A DNA stretch of 64,000 nt. Source: Streptomyces indicus (GTDB taxonomy: Bacteria; Actinomycetota; Actinomycetes; Streptomycetales; Streptomycetaceae). The DNA is taken from the NCBI RefSeq assembly GCF_900100315.1, contig NZ_FNFF01000020.1, forward strand, positions 61,414 through 125,413, written 5' to 3'. Each line of letters starts with the position of its first letter. The first letter of the stretch is position 1. Below, piece after piece: positions 33,372-42,069 of this stretch. The notes beneath the pieces were generated by a model, which was not told where the DNA came from, ran no database searches, and was given only the letters and a program-made list of their open reading frames with translations. The position numbers and the translations under genes were made by a program.

Positions 33372-34871
33372 ATGAGCACCGAAGACAAGAACCGCGCCAC
33401 TGCCGCCGCGATCCTGCCCCTCGTCGGCGGCGCGGCCAACATCACCACCATCGCCCACTGCATGACCCGGCTCCGGCTCGGTCTGCGCGACCGCTCCCTC
33501 GTCCAGGACGAGGCCCTCAAGGCCGTGCCGGCCGTGATGGGTGTGGTCGAGGACGACACGTACCAGATCGTGCTCGGCCCGGGCACCGTCGCCCGGGTCA
33601 CGCCCGAGTTCGAGAAGCTGGTCGAGGAGGAGCGCGCGGCCGCACCCGCGCAGCCGGTCTCGGCCGATGAACTCGCCGCTCAGGGCGCCGAGATGAAGGC
33701 GGCCCAGAAGGCGAGGAACCAGACCCCCTTCAAGCTCTTCCTGCGCCGCATCGCGAACATCTTCGTCCCGCTGATCCCGGCCCTGATCGGCTGCGGCATC
33801 ATCGCCGGCCTCAACGGTCTGCTGATCAACCTGGGCTGGCTGCCCTCGGTCACCCCGGCGCTCGCCGCGATGGCCTCGGGCTTCATGGCGCTCATCGCCG
33901 TCTTCGTCGGCTTCAACACGGCCAAGGAGTTCGGCGGTACGCCGATCCTGGGCGGTGCGGTCGCGGCGATCATCGTCTTCCCGGGCGTGGCCAACATCGA
34001 GGCCTTCGGCCAGCAGCTCTCCCCCGGCCAGGGCGGCGTCCTCGGCGCGCTGGGCGCGGCGGTGCTCGCCACGTACATCGAGAAGTGGTGCCGCAGGTGG
34101 GTGCCCGAGGCGGTGGACGTGCTCGTGACCCCGACCCTCACGGTCCTCATCTCCGGTCTGGTCACCATCTTCGGCCTGATGTTCCTCGCGGGCGAGATCT
34201 CCACCGGCATCGGCACCGCGGCCAACTGGCTCCTCGACAACACGGGCGCCTTCGCGGGCCTGGTCCTCGGCGGGCTCTTCCTGCCCCTGGTCATGCTGGG
34301 CCTCCACCAGGCCCTGATCCCGATCCACACCACGCTCATCGAGCAGCAGGGCTACACCGTCCTGCTCCCCATCCTGGCGATGGCGGGCGCGGGCCAGGTC
34401 GGCTGCGCGATCGCGGTCTTCAAGCGCCTGCGCCACAACACCTCGATCCGCACGACCATCAAGTCCGCGCTCCCCGCAGGCTTCCTGGGCGTCGGCGAAC
34501 CCCTCATCTACGGCGTCTCGCTCCCGCTGGGCCGCCCCTTCATCACCGCCTGCATCGGCGGTGCGGCGGGCGGCGCCTTCATCGGCACCTTCTCGATGCT
34601 CGGCGACAAGGTCGGCTCGACCGCCATCGGCCCCTCGGGCTGGGCCCTCTTCCCCCTCCTCGACGGCAACCACGGCCTGGGCATGACGATCGCGATCTAC
34701 GCGGGCGGCCTCCTCGTCGGCTACCTGGTCGGCTTCATCGCCACGTACTTCTTCGGCTTCTCGAAGCAGATGCTGGTGGAGCTGAATGCTCCGCAGGAGG
34801 CGGTCGTGGCGTCGGGCACGGCGGCGACGGCCTCCGCGGCCCCGGAGGCACCTGAGCCGGCGAAGGTCTGA
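33372..34871 (+). CDS. murP: PTS EIIBC permease, MurP-like (MurNAc/beta-glucoside class)
   Basis: A 499-aa protein starting MSTEDKNRATAAAILPLVGGAANITTIAHCMTRLRLGL. Residues 1-90 are a EIIB domain with phospho-Cys30 (HCMTRLR). After a linker, the EIIC domain spans about 115-480 with the motifs GFNTAKEFGGTPILGG and GFLGVGEPLIYGVSLPLGRPF. There is no EIIA domain, so phosphate must come from a separate EIIA. Position after murQ supports N-acetylmuramate as substrate. The last 25 residues are Ala/Pro-rich. Confidence 0.88.
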   Translation: MSTEDKNRATAAAILPLVGGAANITTIAHCMTRLRLGLRDRSLVQDEALKAVPAVMGVVEDDTYQIVLGPGTVARVTPEFEKLVEEERAAAPAQPVSADELAAQGAEMKAAQKARNQTPFKLFLRRIANIFVPLIPALIGCGIIAGLNGLLINLGWLPSVTPALAAMASGFMALIAVFVGFNTAKEFGGTPILGGAVAAIIVFPGVANIEAFGQQLSPGQGGVLGALGAAVLATYIEKWCRRWVPEAVDVLVTPTLTVLISGLVTIFGLMFLAGEISTGIGTAANWLLDNTGAFAGLVLGGLFLPLVMLGLHQALIPIHTTLIEQQGYTVLLPILAMAGAGQVGCAIAVFKRLRHNTSIRTTIKSALPAGFLGVGEPLIYGVSLPLGRPFITACIGGAAGGAFIGTFSMLGDKVGSTAIGPSGWALFPLLDGNHGLGMTIAIYAGGLLVGYLVGFIATYFFGFSKQMLVELNAPQEAVVASGTAATASAAPEAPEPAKV

Positions 34872-34888
34872 GCGGCTTCGCGGTCGTA

Positions 34889-34945
34889 GGTCTTACGGTC
34901 GCAGCTCGTGCGGCCGCGGGTCTTACGGCCGCAGGTCGTACGGCC
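34889..34945 (+). repeat. two 30-bp direct repeats after murP
   Basis: GGTCTTACGGTCGCAGCTCG (from 34889) and GGTCTTACGGCCGCAGGTCG (from 34919) begin two imperfect 30-bp copies. They sit between the murP stop and the terminator and do not code for anything I recognise. Confidence 0.65.
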
Positions 34946-34979
34946 AAGGGCGGTACCCCGTGTTCGGGGTACCGCCCTT
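34946..34979 (+). terminator. strong terminator after murP
   Basis: A perfect 15-bp stem, AAGGGCGGTACCCCG with CGGGGTACCGCCCTT, around a TGTT loop, followed by GTTGTC. It ends the rpiR-murQ-murP transcript and insulates the kinase gene. Confidence 0.9.
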
Positions 34980-35088
34980 GTTGTCCCAAGTGACCCGGCG
35001 CCCCGCACAACCTGGTACCCCCCACCCCACCCGGCTAAGATCACCCGGGCCTCACCTCGGGGCTCAACTGCCATGGAGGGGGCGGGAG

Positions 35089-38000
35089 TTGGGGACGCCA
35101 CTGGGGCCGGACGATCCTGAGCGGATCGGGGACTACTGGCTGGCCGCGCGGCTCGGTGCGGGCGGCCAGGGGGTCGTGTACGAGGCGTACGACGCGCAGG
35201 GGGCGCGGGTCGCGCTCAAGGCGCTGCATCGCGGCTCGGCCGACTGGGTGCGGGAGCGGTTCGGGCGGGAGGCGGACGCGGCGCGGAAAGTGGCCTCGTT
35301 CTGTACCGCGCGGATCCTCGATGTGTCGCTCGGAGGGGACGGCGGCGAGGGCGCGGCTCCTGCGTTCATCGTCAGCGAGTACGTGCCCGGGCCGACCCTC
35401 GCCGACCAGGTCCGCAGCCGTGGCACGCTCGACCCCGACGCCCTCCTTCGCCTGGCCACCGGCGCCGCCACCGCGCTCGCCGCGATCCATCACGCCGGCG
35501 TCATCCACCGCGACCTGAAACCGGGCAACATCCTGCTCGGCCCGGACGGCCCGCGGATCATCGACTTCGGGATCGCGCGCGCCCCCGACATGTCCCTCAC
35601 GGCGACCGGCGCGCTGCTCGGCACGCTCGGGTACATGGCACCGGAGGTCCTCGCGGGCGGCCGCGCGACGGCGGCGGCCGATGTCTTCGCCTGGGGCGCC
35701 GTGGTGCTGTACGCGGCGAGCGGCACCGAGCCGTTCCGCGGGGAGCACATCGGCGAGGTGGCCCGCCGCACGGCAGCTCTCGACCCCGACCTGTCCTCCA
35801 TACCCCCGCGGATCCGCCCGCTCATCGCCTCGGCCCTCGCGAAGGACCCCGCTCTGCGGCCCGGCGCCGCGGAGCTGGTGCTCGGCCTCGTCGGCGATCT
35901 GCCGAAGGCGGCGGATCCGAGGCTGGCCCTCCTTGAGGCGGGGGCCGAGCGTGCCGGCGGCCCGGCGGACGACCGTACCGCTGACACCACGCCGGCGCTC
36001 GGCGAGCGCGCGGAGGCCGCCTTCACGGGTCTGCCGCCGGATGCCCAACTCGCGGCTCAGCAGCTGCTGTTACGGATGGTCGTGCCCGGCGACGCCCCGG
36101 ACGGTTCGCAGGATTCCGTACGGACGGTGGACCGGGCGGAGTGGTACGACGGCCGGCCCGAGAGCGAGCAGCGCCCGGCGCGGCTCGCGGTGGACAGGCT
36201 CACGGAGGCGGGTGCGCTGACGGGCTCGGACGACGGATCCGTACGGCCCGCAAGCGCCGCCCTTCTCCCCGCCTGGCGTCGGCTGCACGACTGGGTCGCC
36301 GCCGACCGTACGGGACTTGCCCTGCACCGTTCGCTGGGCCGGGCGGCCCGCGCCTGGGCCGCGAACGGGGAACGCGCCGACGATCTGCTGCACGGCTCGG
36401 CCCTGCGGACCTGCCTGGACTGGCTGCCGACGGCCCCGTTCCAGCTGCGTCCGAACCCCCTGGAGGTCCGCTTCCTGGACGCCTCCCGGGCGGAGGCGAC
36501 CCGCGCGGCCCGCCGTCGCCGTCAACTCCTGTCGGGTCTTGCCGTGTTGACGGTGCTGGCCCTGCTGGGCGGACTGTTCGGCGTCTTCCAGGCCCGCGAG
36601 AGCAGCCGCCAGCGGGAGACGGCGGAGCTGCGGCGGGCGCAGGCGACGGCGCGGTCGGTGGCGCAGGCGGCGGAGAGCCTGCGGAGCACGGAGCCGGACA
36701 CGGCGCTGCTGCTGAGCCTGGCCTCGTGGCAGATCGCGGAAGTGCCGGAGGCCCGAGCGGCGTTGGGGGCCGGGGCCACGCAGCGGACGCTGAGCACGGT
36801 GGCACTGCCTCGGGTGACCGACGGGCCGGGAGCAGGCGAGGCCCTGCTGGGCGGCGCTGACTCCCTGCTCTCCTACCGGCCGGGCTCCGCAGAGATCTGG
36901 GATCTCACCAAGGGGGCGGCGGGCGCCCGCAAGCCGCGCGTCACGTTCCCGGGCGGGCTCAGGGAACCCCGCAACGACCGTCAGCCGCCGGCAAGTCCCG
37001 ACGGTAAGCACCTCCTCGCCTGGCAGAAGGGGAACACATACCAGCTCGTCTCCTCGCGGGACGGCAAGCCCACCGGTGCCGTCTACACCGCACCGGAGAA
37101 CACGGAACCCGAGAGCCTGAGCAACGACGGTCATGCCGTGTTCGTCGACAACGGCAGACACGCCGGCCCGAACCGGGCCGCGTTGCTGACGCCGGACGGC
37201 CGCAAGCTCGCCGAGTGGCCGACGGACCAGAGTCCGGTCCTGTCCCCCGACGGCTCCCTCGTCTCGGTCTGCGAACCGGACAGCGCCGTGCCGCTCACGG
37301 TGTGGAGCGTCGACGACACACGTGTCCGGCCCGCTTTCGCGCCGGTCGATGACGACGCCTCCGACGTGAGCGCGTGCGGCACTGTGGTCGGTTTCAGCGG
37401 CGACGGCCGCAGGATGGCCATGGCCGACGACCTCGGGGTCCAGGTCTGGGACACCGCAAACGGTAGGGCCATAGGCCACGTCACACTGACCGAGGACGGC
37501 AACAGGGACAGCTGGAATGCCCAGTTGACGGCCACGGGAGGCCATGTCTTCGGCTGGTCGCAAGATGGCGATATCAAGGTCCTGGACGTCGCCTCCGGTG
37601 AAGCCGTCCTCGACATCCCCGGAGTCAAGAGCGCGGGGAGCGACGGCTTCCTCATCGACGGCGCCGTCCTCGACGAACGCACCAAGTCCATCGCCTACCG
37701 CTCCACCCGCGGCAACGAGGTCGTACGGCTCGACGTCTCGGGCGTACTGTCCAGCAGCACCACAAATACGGAGTCCGCCCATGGCGTGGCTATCTCCCCC
37801 GACGGCACCACCGGATTGGTGAGGCTCGGCATCAGGTCCGAGGCCTACCAGCTGATCGACCTCACCACCGGCAAGCAGAAGGGCGCACGCGTCCCCGTAC
37901 CCCTCCCGGATTTCGAGATCGGCATTCCGTCAGGTCCGCAGTCCCTGTCCTCGGACGGGCGCCTCCTCGCGCACCTGGACGTGAAGGACGGGGGCACCGG

Positions 38001-38799
38001 TCCGATGCAGGTCGTGACCATCCGGGACGCCAAGGAGAACCGCAAAGTGTGGGATGCCCCTGTCCCCGGGCCGCGCGATCTGGTCAACATCGGGCTCTCC
38101 CCCGACGGTCGCTACATCTCCGTGCTGCACGAGGGTGCGGGCCAGGCCTCCGGCGAGGGCGGCGACCTTGAGATCTGGGACATACAGGAGAAGAAGAAGC
38201 TGCACCGGTTCCGGAAGCTGTCCGGGCCGTCAGCCTTCAGCCCGGACAACCGCACCCTCGTCACCGGGCGCGGTGACGTACTCGACCTCGCCTCCAGGAA
38301 GACGCGCAAGGTGCCGGGCTTCGACCGCGAACCCACCGGCAGCCTGGCATTCTCGCCGGACGGCAGAAGCCTCGGCGTCCTCAAGGAGTCGGGCTGGCTG
38401 GAGCTCTGGGACGGACAGGTCCGCGAGCGCACCGCCCGTATGCCGGGCAGCACCGTGCAGGGCGGCACGCACTACGGGCAGCAGGCGCACAGCCTGGCGT
38501 TTTCACCCGAGGGCCGGTTTCTCGCGGCCGTGGTCGGCCAGAACGGAGGCGCGGTGCAGCTCTGGGACCTGGAGAGCCGCGCCGGCCTGGGCAAGCCCAT
38601 CGACGTCACCGGCAACCGCATCGACTCCCTCGGCTTCCGCGACAGCACGCTCGTCACCCTCAGTGGCAGCCGCGCCCAGGCCCTGAGCCTCGACCCCGAC
38701 GATCTCGCCGAGACCATCTGCAAGAAGGCGGGACGCGACATCACCGAGGAGGAATGGGAGTTGTACGTGCCGGACGCCCCGTACCGCAGCGTCTGCTGA
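35089..38799 (+). CDS. Ser/Thr kinase-WD40 fusion with TTA codon
   Basis: A 1236-aa protein, probably from TTG 35089 (GTPLGPDDPERIGDYWLAARLG), behind GGAGGGGGCGGGAG. The kinase domain spans residues 15-280: LGAGGQGVVYEAY, Lys44, HRDLKPGN (Asp142), DFG 159-161 and APEVLAGG. Residues about 320-470 resemble the winged-helix effector region of STAND ATPases. One membrane helix spans about 479-500 (LAVLTVLALLGGLFGVF). The outer part is a WD40-like propeller with many SPDG turns, ending VPDAPYRSVC. Codon 328 is a TTA leucine, so translation should need bldA tRNA. Confidence 0.88.
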   Translation: MGTPLGPDDPERIGDYWLAARLGAGGQGVVYEAYDAQGARVALKALHRGSADWVRERFGREADAARKVASFCTARILDVSLGGDGGEGAAPAFIVSEYVPGPTLADQVRSRGTLDPDALLRLATGAATALAAIHHAGVIHRDLKPGNILLGPDGPRIIDFGIARAPDMSLTATGALLGTLGYMAPEVLAGGRATAAADVFAWGAVVLYAASGTEPFRGEHIGEVARRTAALDPDLSSIPPRIRPLIASALAKDPALRPGAAELVLGLVGDLPKAADPRLALLEAGAERAGGPADDRTADTTPALGERAEAAFTGLPPDAQLAAQQLLLRMVVPGDAPDGSQDSVRTVDRAEWYDGRPESEQRPARLAVDRLTEAGALTGSDDGSVRPASAALLPAWRRLHDWVAADRTGLALHRSLGRAARAWAANGERADDLLHGSALRTCLDWLPTAPFQLRPNPLEVRFLDASRAEATRAARRRRQLLSGLAVLTVLALLGGLFGVFQARESSRQRETAELRRAQATARSVAQAAESLRSTEPDTALLLSLASWQIAEVPEARAALGAGATQRTLSTVALPRVTDGPGAGEALLGGADSLLSYRPGSAEIWDLTKGAAGARKPRVTFPGGLREPRNDRQPPASPDGKHLLAWQKGNTYQLVSSRDGKPTGAVYTAPENTEPESLSNDGHAVFVDNGRHAGPNRAALLTPDGRKLAEWPTDQSPVLSPDGSLVSVCEPDSAVPLTVWSVDDTRVRPAFAPVDDDASDVSACGTVVGFSGDGRRMAMADDLGVQVWDTANGRAIGHVTLTEDGNRDSWNAQLTATGGHVFGWSQDGDIKVLDVASGEAVLDIPGVKSAGSDGFLIDGAVLDERTKSIAYRSTRGNEVVRLDVSGVLSSSTTNTESAHGVAISPDGTTGLVRLGIRSEAYQLIDLTTGKQKGARVPVPLPDFEIGIPSGPQSLSSDGRLLAHLDVKDGGTGPMQVVTIRDAKENRKVWDAPVPGPRDLVNIGLSPDGRYISVLHEGAGQASGEGGDLEIWDIQEKKKLHRFRKLSGPSAFSPDNRTLVTGRGDVLDLASRKTRKVPGFDREPTGSLAFSPDGRSLGVLKESGWLELWDGQVRERTARMPGSTVQGGTHYGQQAHSLAFSPEGRFLAAVVGQNGGAVQLWDLESRAGLGKPIDVTGNRIDSLGFRDSTLVTLSGSRAQALSLDPDDLAETICKKAGRDITEEEWELYVPDAPYRSVC

Positions 38800-38814
38800 C
38801 CGCGAACCGTCGGC

Positions 38815-39426
38815 TCAGGAACGACGCGAGCGGCGCCCGGTCGCGTCGTCCCCCCGCAGCGCCGCATCCACAAGCCCCCGCACCTCGTCCTCCGACACCT
38901 CCCCACCCCCGGTCAGCCGGTCGAAGACCAGGCCGTCGACGCAGGCGAGCAGGGTGAGGGTGCGGGACTCGGGGTCCAGGGCGCCGTGCGCGGCGAGGAA
39001 GGTGCGGACGAGGTCGCGGCCCGCGTTCTCCCTCGGCCGGAGGATCTCGCGCAGCTCCGGCTGGTGGACGCTCTCGACCGTGCAGGCGTAGCGGGCGAGG
39101 GTCCGCCGGCGCCCTTCGCCGACGAGCCTGCCCTCGGTGAACTGGACGAGTGCGGCGGTGAGTTCGGCGGCGTCCCGCGGTACGGGGAGCGCCTCGCCGG
39201 CCGCCTGGAGCTCCGCCTGGTCCAGCTCGACGAGGCGGCGCACGAGCGCGGTGAGCAGGGCGCTGCGGGTGCGCAGATACGCCGAGGTCGTGCCCGTCGG
39301 CAGACCGGCCGCGCGGTCCACGGCGCGGTGGGTCAGGCCGCGCATCCCCTGCTCGGCGAGCACGGAGACGGCGGCGTCGGCGAGGGCGGTGCGGCGGTCG
39401 GGGGCGGTCGAGCTGTCGTTGGCCAC
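38815..39426 (-). CDS. TetR-family repressor
   Basis: A 203-aa protein from a GTG (VANDSSTAPDRRTALADAAVSVLAEQGMRGLTHRAVDRAAGLPTGTTSAYLRTRSALLTAL). The N-terminal HTH (residues 27-52) is typical; the C-terminal helical domain is a ligand pocket of unknown specificity. It is divergent from the FAD monooxygenase gene, with two identical-armed operators between them. It most likely represses both genes until a monooxygenase substrate is present. Confidence 0.88.
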   Translation of the reverse strand: MANDSSTAPDRRTALADAAVSVLAEQGMRGLTHRAVDRAAGLPTGTTSAYLRTRSALLTALVRRLVELDQAELQAAGEALPVPRDAAELTAALVQFTEGRLVGEGRRRTLARYACTVESVHQPELREILRPRENAGRDLVRTFLAAHGALDPESRTLTLLACVDGLVFDRLTGGGEVSEDEVRGLVDAALRGDDATGRRSRRS

Positions 39427-39432
39427 ACCCCT

Positions 39433-39448
39433 TTCTACAGCAGTAGAA
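39433..39448. promoter_or_regulatory. TetR operator 1
   Basis: TTCTACAGCAGTAGAA has perfect TTCTAC/GTAGAA arms. It overlaps the leader of the TetR gene, 7 bp from its start, which fits autorepression. Confidence 0.8.
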
Positions 39449-39465
39449 GGGGAAGGCTACGCTCC

Positions 39466-39481
39466 TTCTACACCTGTAGAA
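39466..39481. promoter_or_regulatory. TetR operator 2
   Basis: TTCTACACCTGTAGAA has the same arms and spacing as operator 1, centred 33 bp (about three turns) away. It overlaps the ribosome site of the monooxygenase gene. Confidence 0.8.
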
Positions 39482-39492
39482 GGAGGAGGCAC

Positions 39493-40710
39493 ATGAGCGC
39501 GGAGTCGACGTCCCCCAGGGGCACGGCGCTGGTGGTGGGTGCGGGGATCGGCGGGCTCGCCGCCGCGATCGGGCTGCGGCGTACCGGCTGGGACGTGACC
39601 GTGGTCGAGCGCGCCCAGGTGCTCGCCGACGCGGGCGCGGGCATCTCGCTCGCCGCCAACGGCATCCACGCCCTTGACGCACTCGGCGTGGACCTGCGCG
39701 AGGCCGCGCGCTTCCAGTACACGGGCGGCACCCGTACGCCCGACGGCCGCTGGCTGGCCCGGATGGACGGCCATGCCTTGGAGCGCGCCCTCGGCACGCC
39801 GATCGCGGGCATCCCGCGCGCGGAACTGCACCGGCTGCTGCGCGCCGCCCTGCCCCCGGACGCGTTGCGCGTGGGCACCACGGTGAGGGACCTCGACGTC
39901 TCCGCTCCCGGCCGCGTACGGGTGCGCACGGACGACGGCCCGTTCGAAGCGGATCTGCTCGTGGCCGCCGACGGGCTGCGCAGCCGGCTGCGCGCCCGGC
40001 TCTTCCCGGACCACCCCGGTCCGGTCTACAGCGGGTCGACCGTGCTGCGCGCGATCACCGCCCGACCCCTCGACCTGGCCGAGGACTTCGCGCTGACGTG
40101 GGGGCCCGGCGCCGAGTTCGGCCACATCGCCTTCACGGACGGCCGCGCGGAGTGGCACGCGGTCCTCAACTCCCCCGCGGGCCTGCGGCACGAGGACCCG
40201 CTCGCCGTCCTGCGCGCCCGCTTCGCCGACTGGCACCACCCGGTGCCGCAGCTCCTCGCGGCCACCGACCCCGCGGCCGTCCTGCACCACGACATCCACG
40301 AGCTGGCCACGCCCCTGCCCTCGTTCGTCGCGGGCCGGGTCGCGCTGCTCGGCGACGCGGCCCACGCGATGACGCCCAACCTGGGGCAGGGCGCCTGCCA
40401 GGCCCTGGAGGACGCGGTCACGCTGGCGGCGGCGCTGGCCGAGGGCCCGTCCGTGGAGTCCGCGCTGCTGCGGTACGACGCCGAACGCAGGCCGCGCGCC
40501 CAGGCCGTGGCCCGCGCCGCACGGCAGGCGGGGCGGATGGGCCAGCAGCTGACGAACCCGCTCGCGATCGCCCTGCGCAACCGCGCCCTGCGGCTCGCCC
40601 CGCCGCGTGCGACGATCCGCGCCATCCTGCGGCACGCGGCGTGGGTGCCGCCGCACCTGGAGCGGGAGGACGGCGGCGGCCGGGGACCGCGCACGGGCGC
40701 CGCCGCCTGA
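39493..40710 (+). CDS. FAD-dependent monooxygenase (PHBH-type)
   Basis: A 405-aa protein starting MSAESTSPRGTALVVGAGIGGLAAAIGLRRTGWDVTVVERA, with AGGAGGAGG upstream. The FAD motifs are GAGIGG (residues 18-23), the DG-type LLVAADGLRSRLR, and GDAAHAMTPNLGQGACQALEDA. It belongs to the class-A aromatic hydroxylase family. The substrate is unknown. Control by the divergent TetR gene through two operators suggests induction by a small aromatic compound. Confidence 0.88.
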   Translation: MSAESTSPRGTALVVGAGIGGLAAAIGLRRTGWDVTVVERAQVLADAGAGISLAANGIHALDALGVDLREAARFQYTGGTRTPDGRWLARMDGHALERALGTPIAGIPRAELHRLLRAALPPDALRVGTTVRDLDVSAPGRVRVRTDDGPFEADLLVAADGLRSRLRARLFPDHPGPVYSGSTVLRAITARPLDLAEDFALTWGPGAEFGHIAFTDGRAEWHAVLNSPAGLRHEDPLAVLRARFADWHHPVPQLLAATDPAAVLHHDIHELATPLPSFVAGRVALLGDAAHAMTPNLGQGACQALEDAVTLAAALAEGPSVESALLRYDAERRPRAQAVARAARQAGRMGQQLTNPLAIALRNRALRLAPPRATIRAILRHAAWVPPHLEREDGGGRGPRTGAAA

Positions 40711-40748
40711 CCCCGGCCGGCCTCGGCTCAGCTGAGCCCTGACTCAGC

Positions 40749-41891
40749 TCAGCTCAGCGTCTGCAGCGAAGCCGCGTCGTACGACCGCAGCTCGCCGGCC
40801 CGCCCGGACAGCACCTTCGCCGCCCACTGCGGGTCCTGGAGCAGCGCACGCCCCACCGCGATCAGGTCGAACTCGTCGTTCTCCAGGCGGTCGAGGAGGT
40901 CGTCGATGCCGCGCAGGGACGAACCCTCGCCCTGGAAGGCCTTGATGAACTCGCCGTCCAGGCCCACCGAGCCCACCGAGATGACGGGCCTGCCCGTGAG
41001 CTTCTTCGTCCAGCCCGCCAGGTTGAGGTCGGAGCCCTCGAACTCGGGGAGCCAGTAGCGGCGGGTCGAGGCGTGGAAGGCGTCGACGCCGGCGGCGGCG
41101 ATCGGCGCCAGGATCGACTCCAGCTCCTCGGGGGTCTCGGCGAGGCGGGCCGTGTAGTCCTGCTGCTTCCACTGCGAGTAGCGGAAGAGGACGGGGAAGG
41201 AGGGCGAGACGGCCGCGCGGACCGCCGCGACGATCTCGGCCGCGAACTTCGTACGGGCCACCGCCGAGCCGCCGTACGCGTCCGTGCGGCGGTTGGTGCC
41301 CTCCCACAGGAACTGGTCGATCAAGTAGCCGTGCGCGCCGTGCAGTTCGACCCCGTCGAAGCCGAGCCGCTCGGCGTCGGCGGCGGCCTGCGCGAAGGCC
41401 GCGACCACCTCGTCGATGTCGGACTGCGTCATCGCCTCGCCGGTGGGCTCGATGCCCGGCTTGTAGAGGCCGGAGGGCCCCATCGGCGCGGCGTCCGCGA
41501 ACGGCGGCTCACCCGCCCTGCGCACCATCCCGATGTGCCACAGCTGCGGCATGATCGTGCCGCTCGCGGCGTGCACCGCGTCCACGACCTTCTTCCAGCC
41601 CGCGAGCTGCTCCTCGCCGTGGAAGCGCGGCACGCTGTCGCTCTGTCCTGCCGAGTCGTGGCCGACGTAGGTGCCCTCGGTGATGATCAGGCCGACACCC
41701 GCGTCGGCCCGGCGCGCGTAGTACCCGACCACGTCGTCGGTGGGTATCCCGCCCGGCGAGAACATCCGGGTCATGGGCGCCATGGCGACACGGTTCGGCA
41801 CGGTCAGGCCGTTCAGCCGCACCGGACGGGACAGGACCTGGGCGGCCCGGTCCGGGGTGCCGGCGGGCGGGGTGGCATCGGCGACGGTCAC
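40749..41891 (-). CDS. NADH:flavin oxidoreductase (Old Yellow Enzyme family)
   Basis: A 380-aa protein from a GTG (VTVADATPPAGTPDRAAQVLSRPVRLNG), with AAGGAG 7 nt upstream. The OYE barrel motifs are NRVAMAPMTRMFS, QLWHIGMVRR, FDGVELHGAHGYLIDQFLWEGTNRRTDAYGGS (His/His/Tyr region) and ISVGSVGLDGEFIKAF. It binds FMN and reduces activated double bonds. The physiological substrate is unknown. A 12-bp inverted repeat upstream is a candidate TetR-type operator. Confidence 0.9.
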   Translation of the reverse strand: MTVADATPPAGTPDRAAQVLSRPVRLNGLTVPNRVAMAPMTRMFSPGGIPTDDVVGYYARRADAGVGLIITEGTYVGHDSAGQSDSVPRFHGEEQLAGWKKVVDAVHAASGTIMPQLWHIGMVRRAGEPPFADAAPMGPSGLYKPGIEPTGEAMTQSDIDEVVAAFAQAAADAERLGFDGVELHGAHGYLIDQFLWEGTNRRTDAYGGSAVARTKFAAEIVAAVRAAVSPSFPVLFRYSQWKQQDYTARLAETPEELESILAPIAAAGVDAFHASTRRYWLPEFEGSDLNLAGWTKKLTGRPVISVGSVGLDGEFIKAFQGEGSSLRGIDDLLDRLENDEFDLIAVGRALLQDPQWAAKVLSGRAGELRSYDAASLQTLS

Positions 41892-41944
41892 GTGGGGGCT
41901 CCTTGGGGAGGGCTCGGGAACGGGCGGCAGGGTTCGTACACACG

Positions 41945-41956
41945 TACCGACCGGTA
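41945..41956. promoter_or_regulatory. inverted repeat before the OYE gene
   Basis: TACCGACCGGTA, perfect TACCG/CGGTA arms, lies about 54-65 bp upstream of the OYE start. It looks like many TetR-family operators, but no adjacent TetR gene lacks its own site, so the regulator is unknown. Confidence 0.5.
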
Positions 41957-42069
41957 AGTATGCACCGGCCGTCTCCTCTGCAACGGGCACACCCCGGCAC
42001 CGCATTCCACTGCCACCGCACCTGCGCCTGTGATCCCGGCTACCCGGTCCCGATGAGCCGGCGGCCGGC

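Noticed and set aside
40720..40760. GCTCAGCTGAGC palindrome and CTCAG repeats between the monooxygenase and OYE genes
   Set aside because: Short and between convergent genes; may only be a weak terminator, not an operator.
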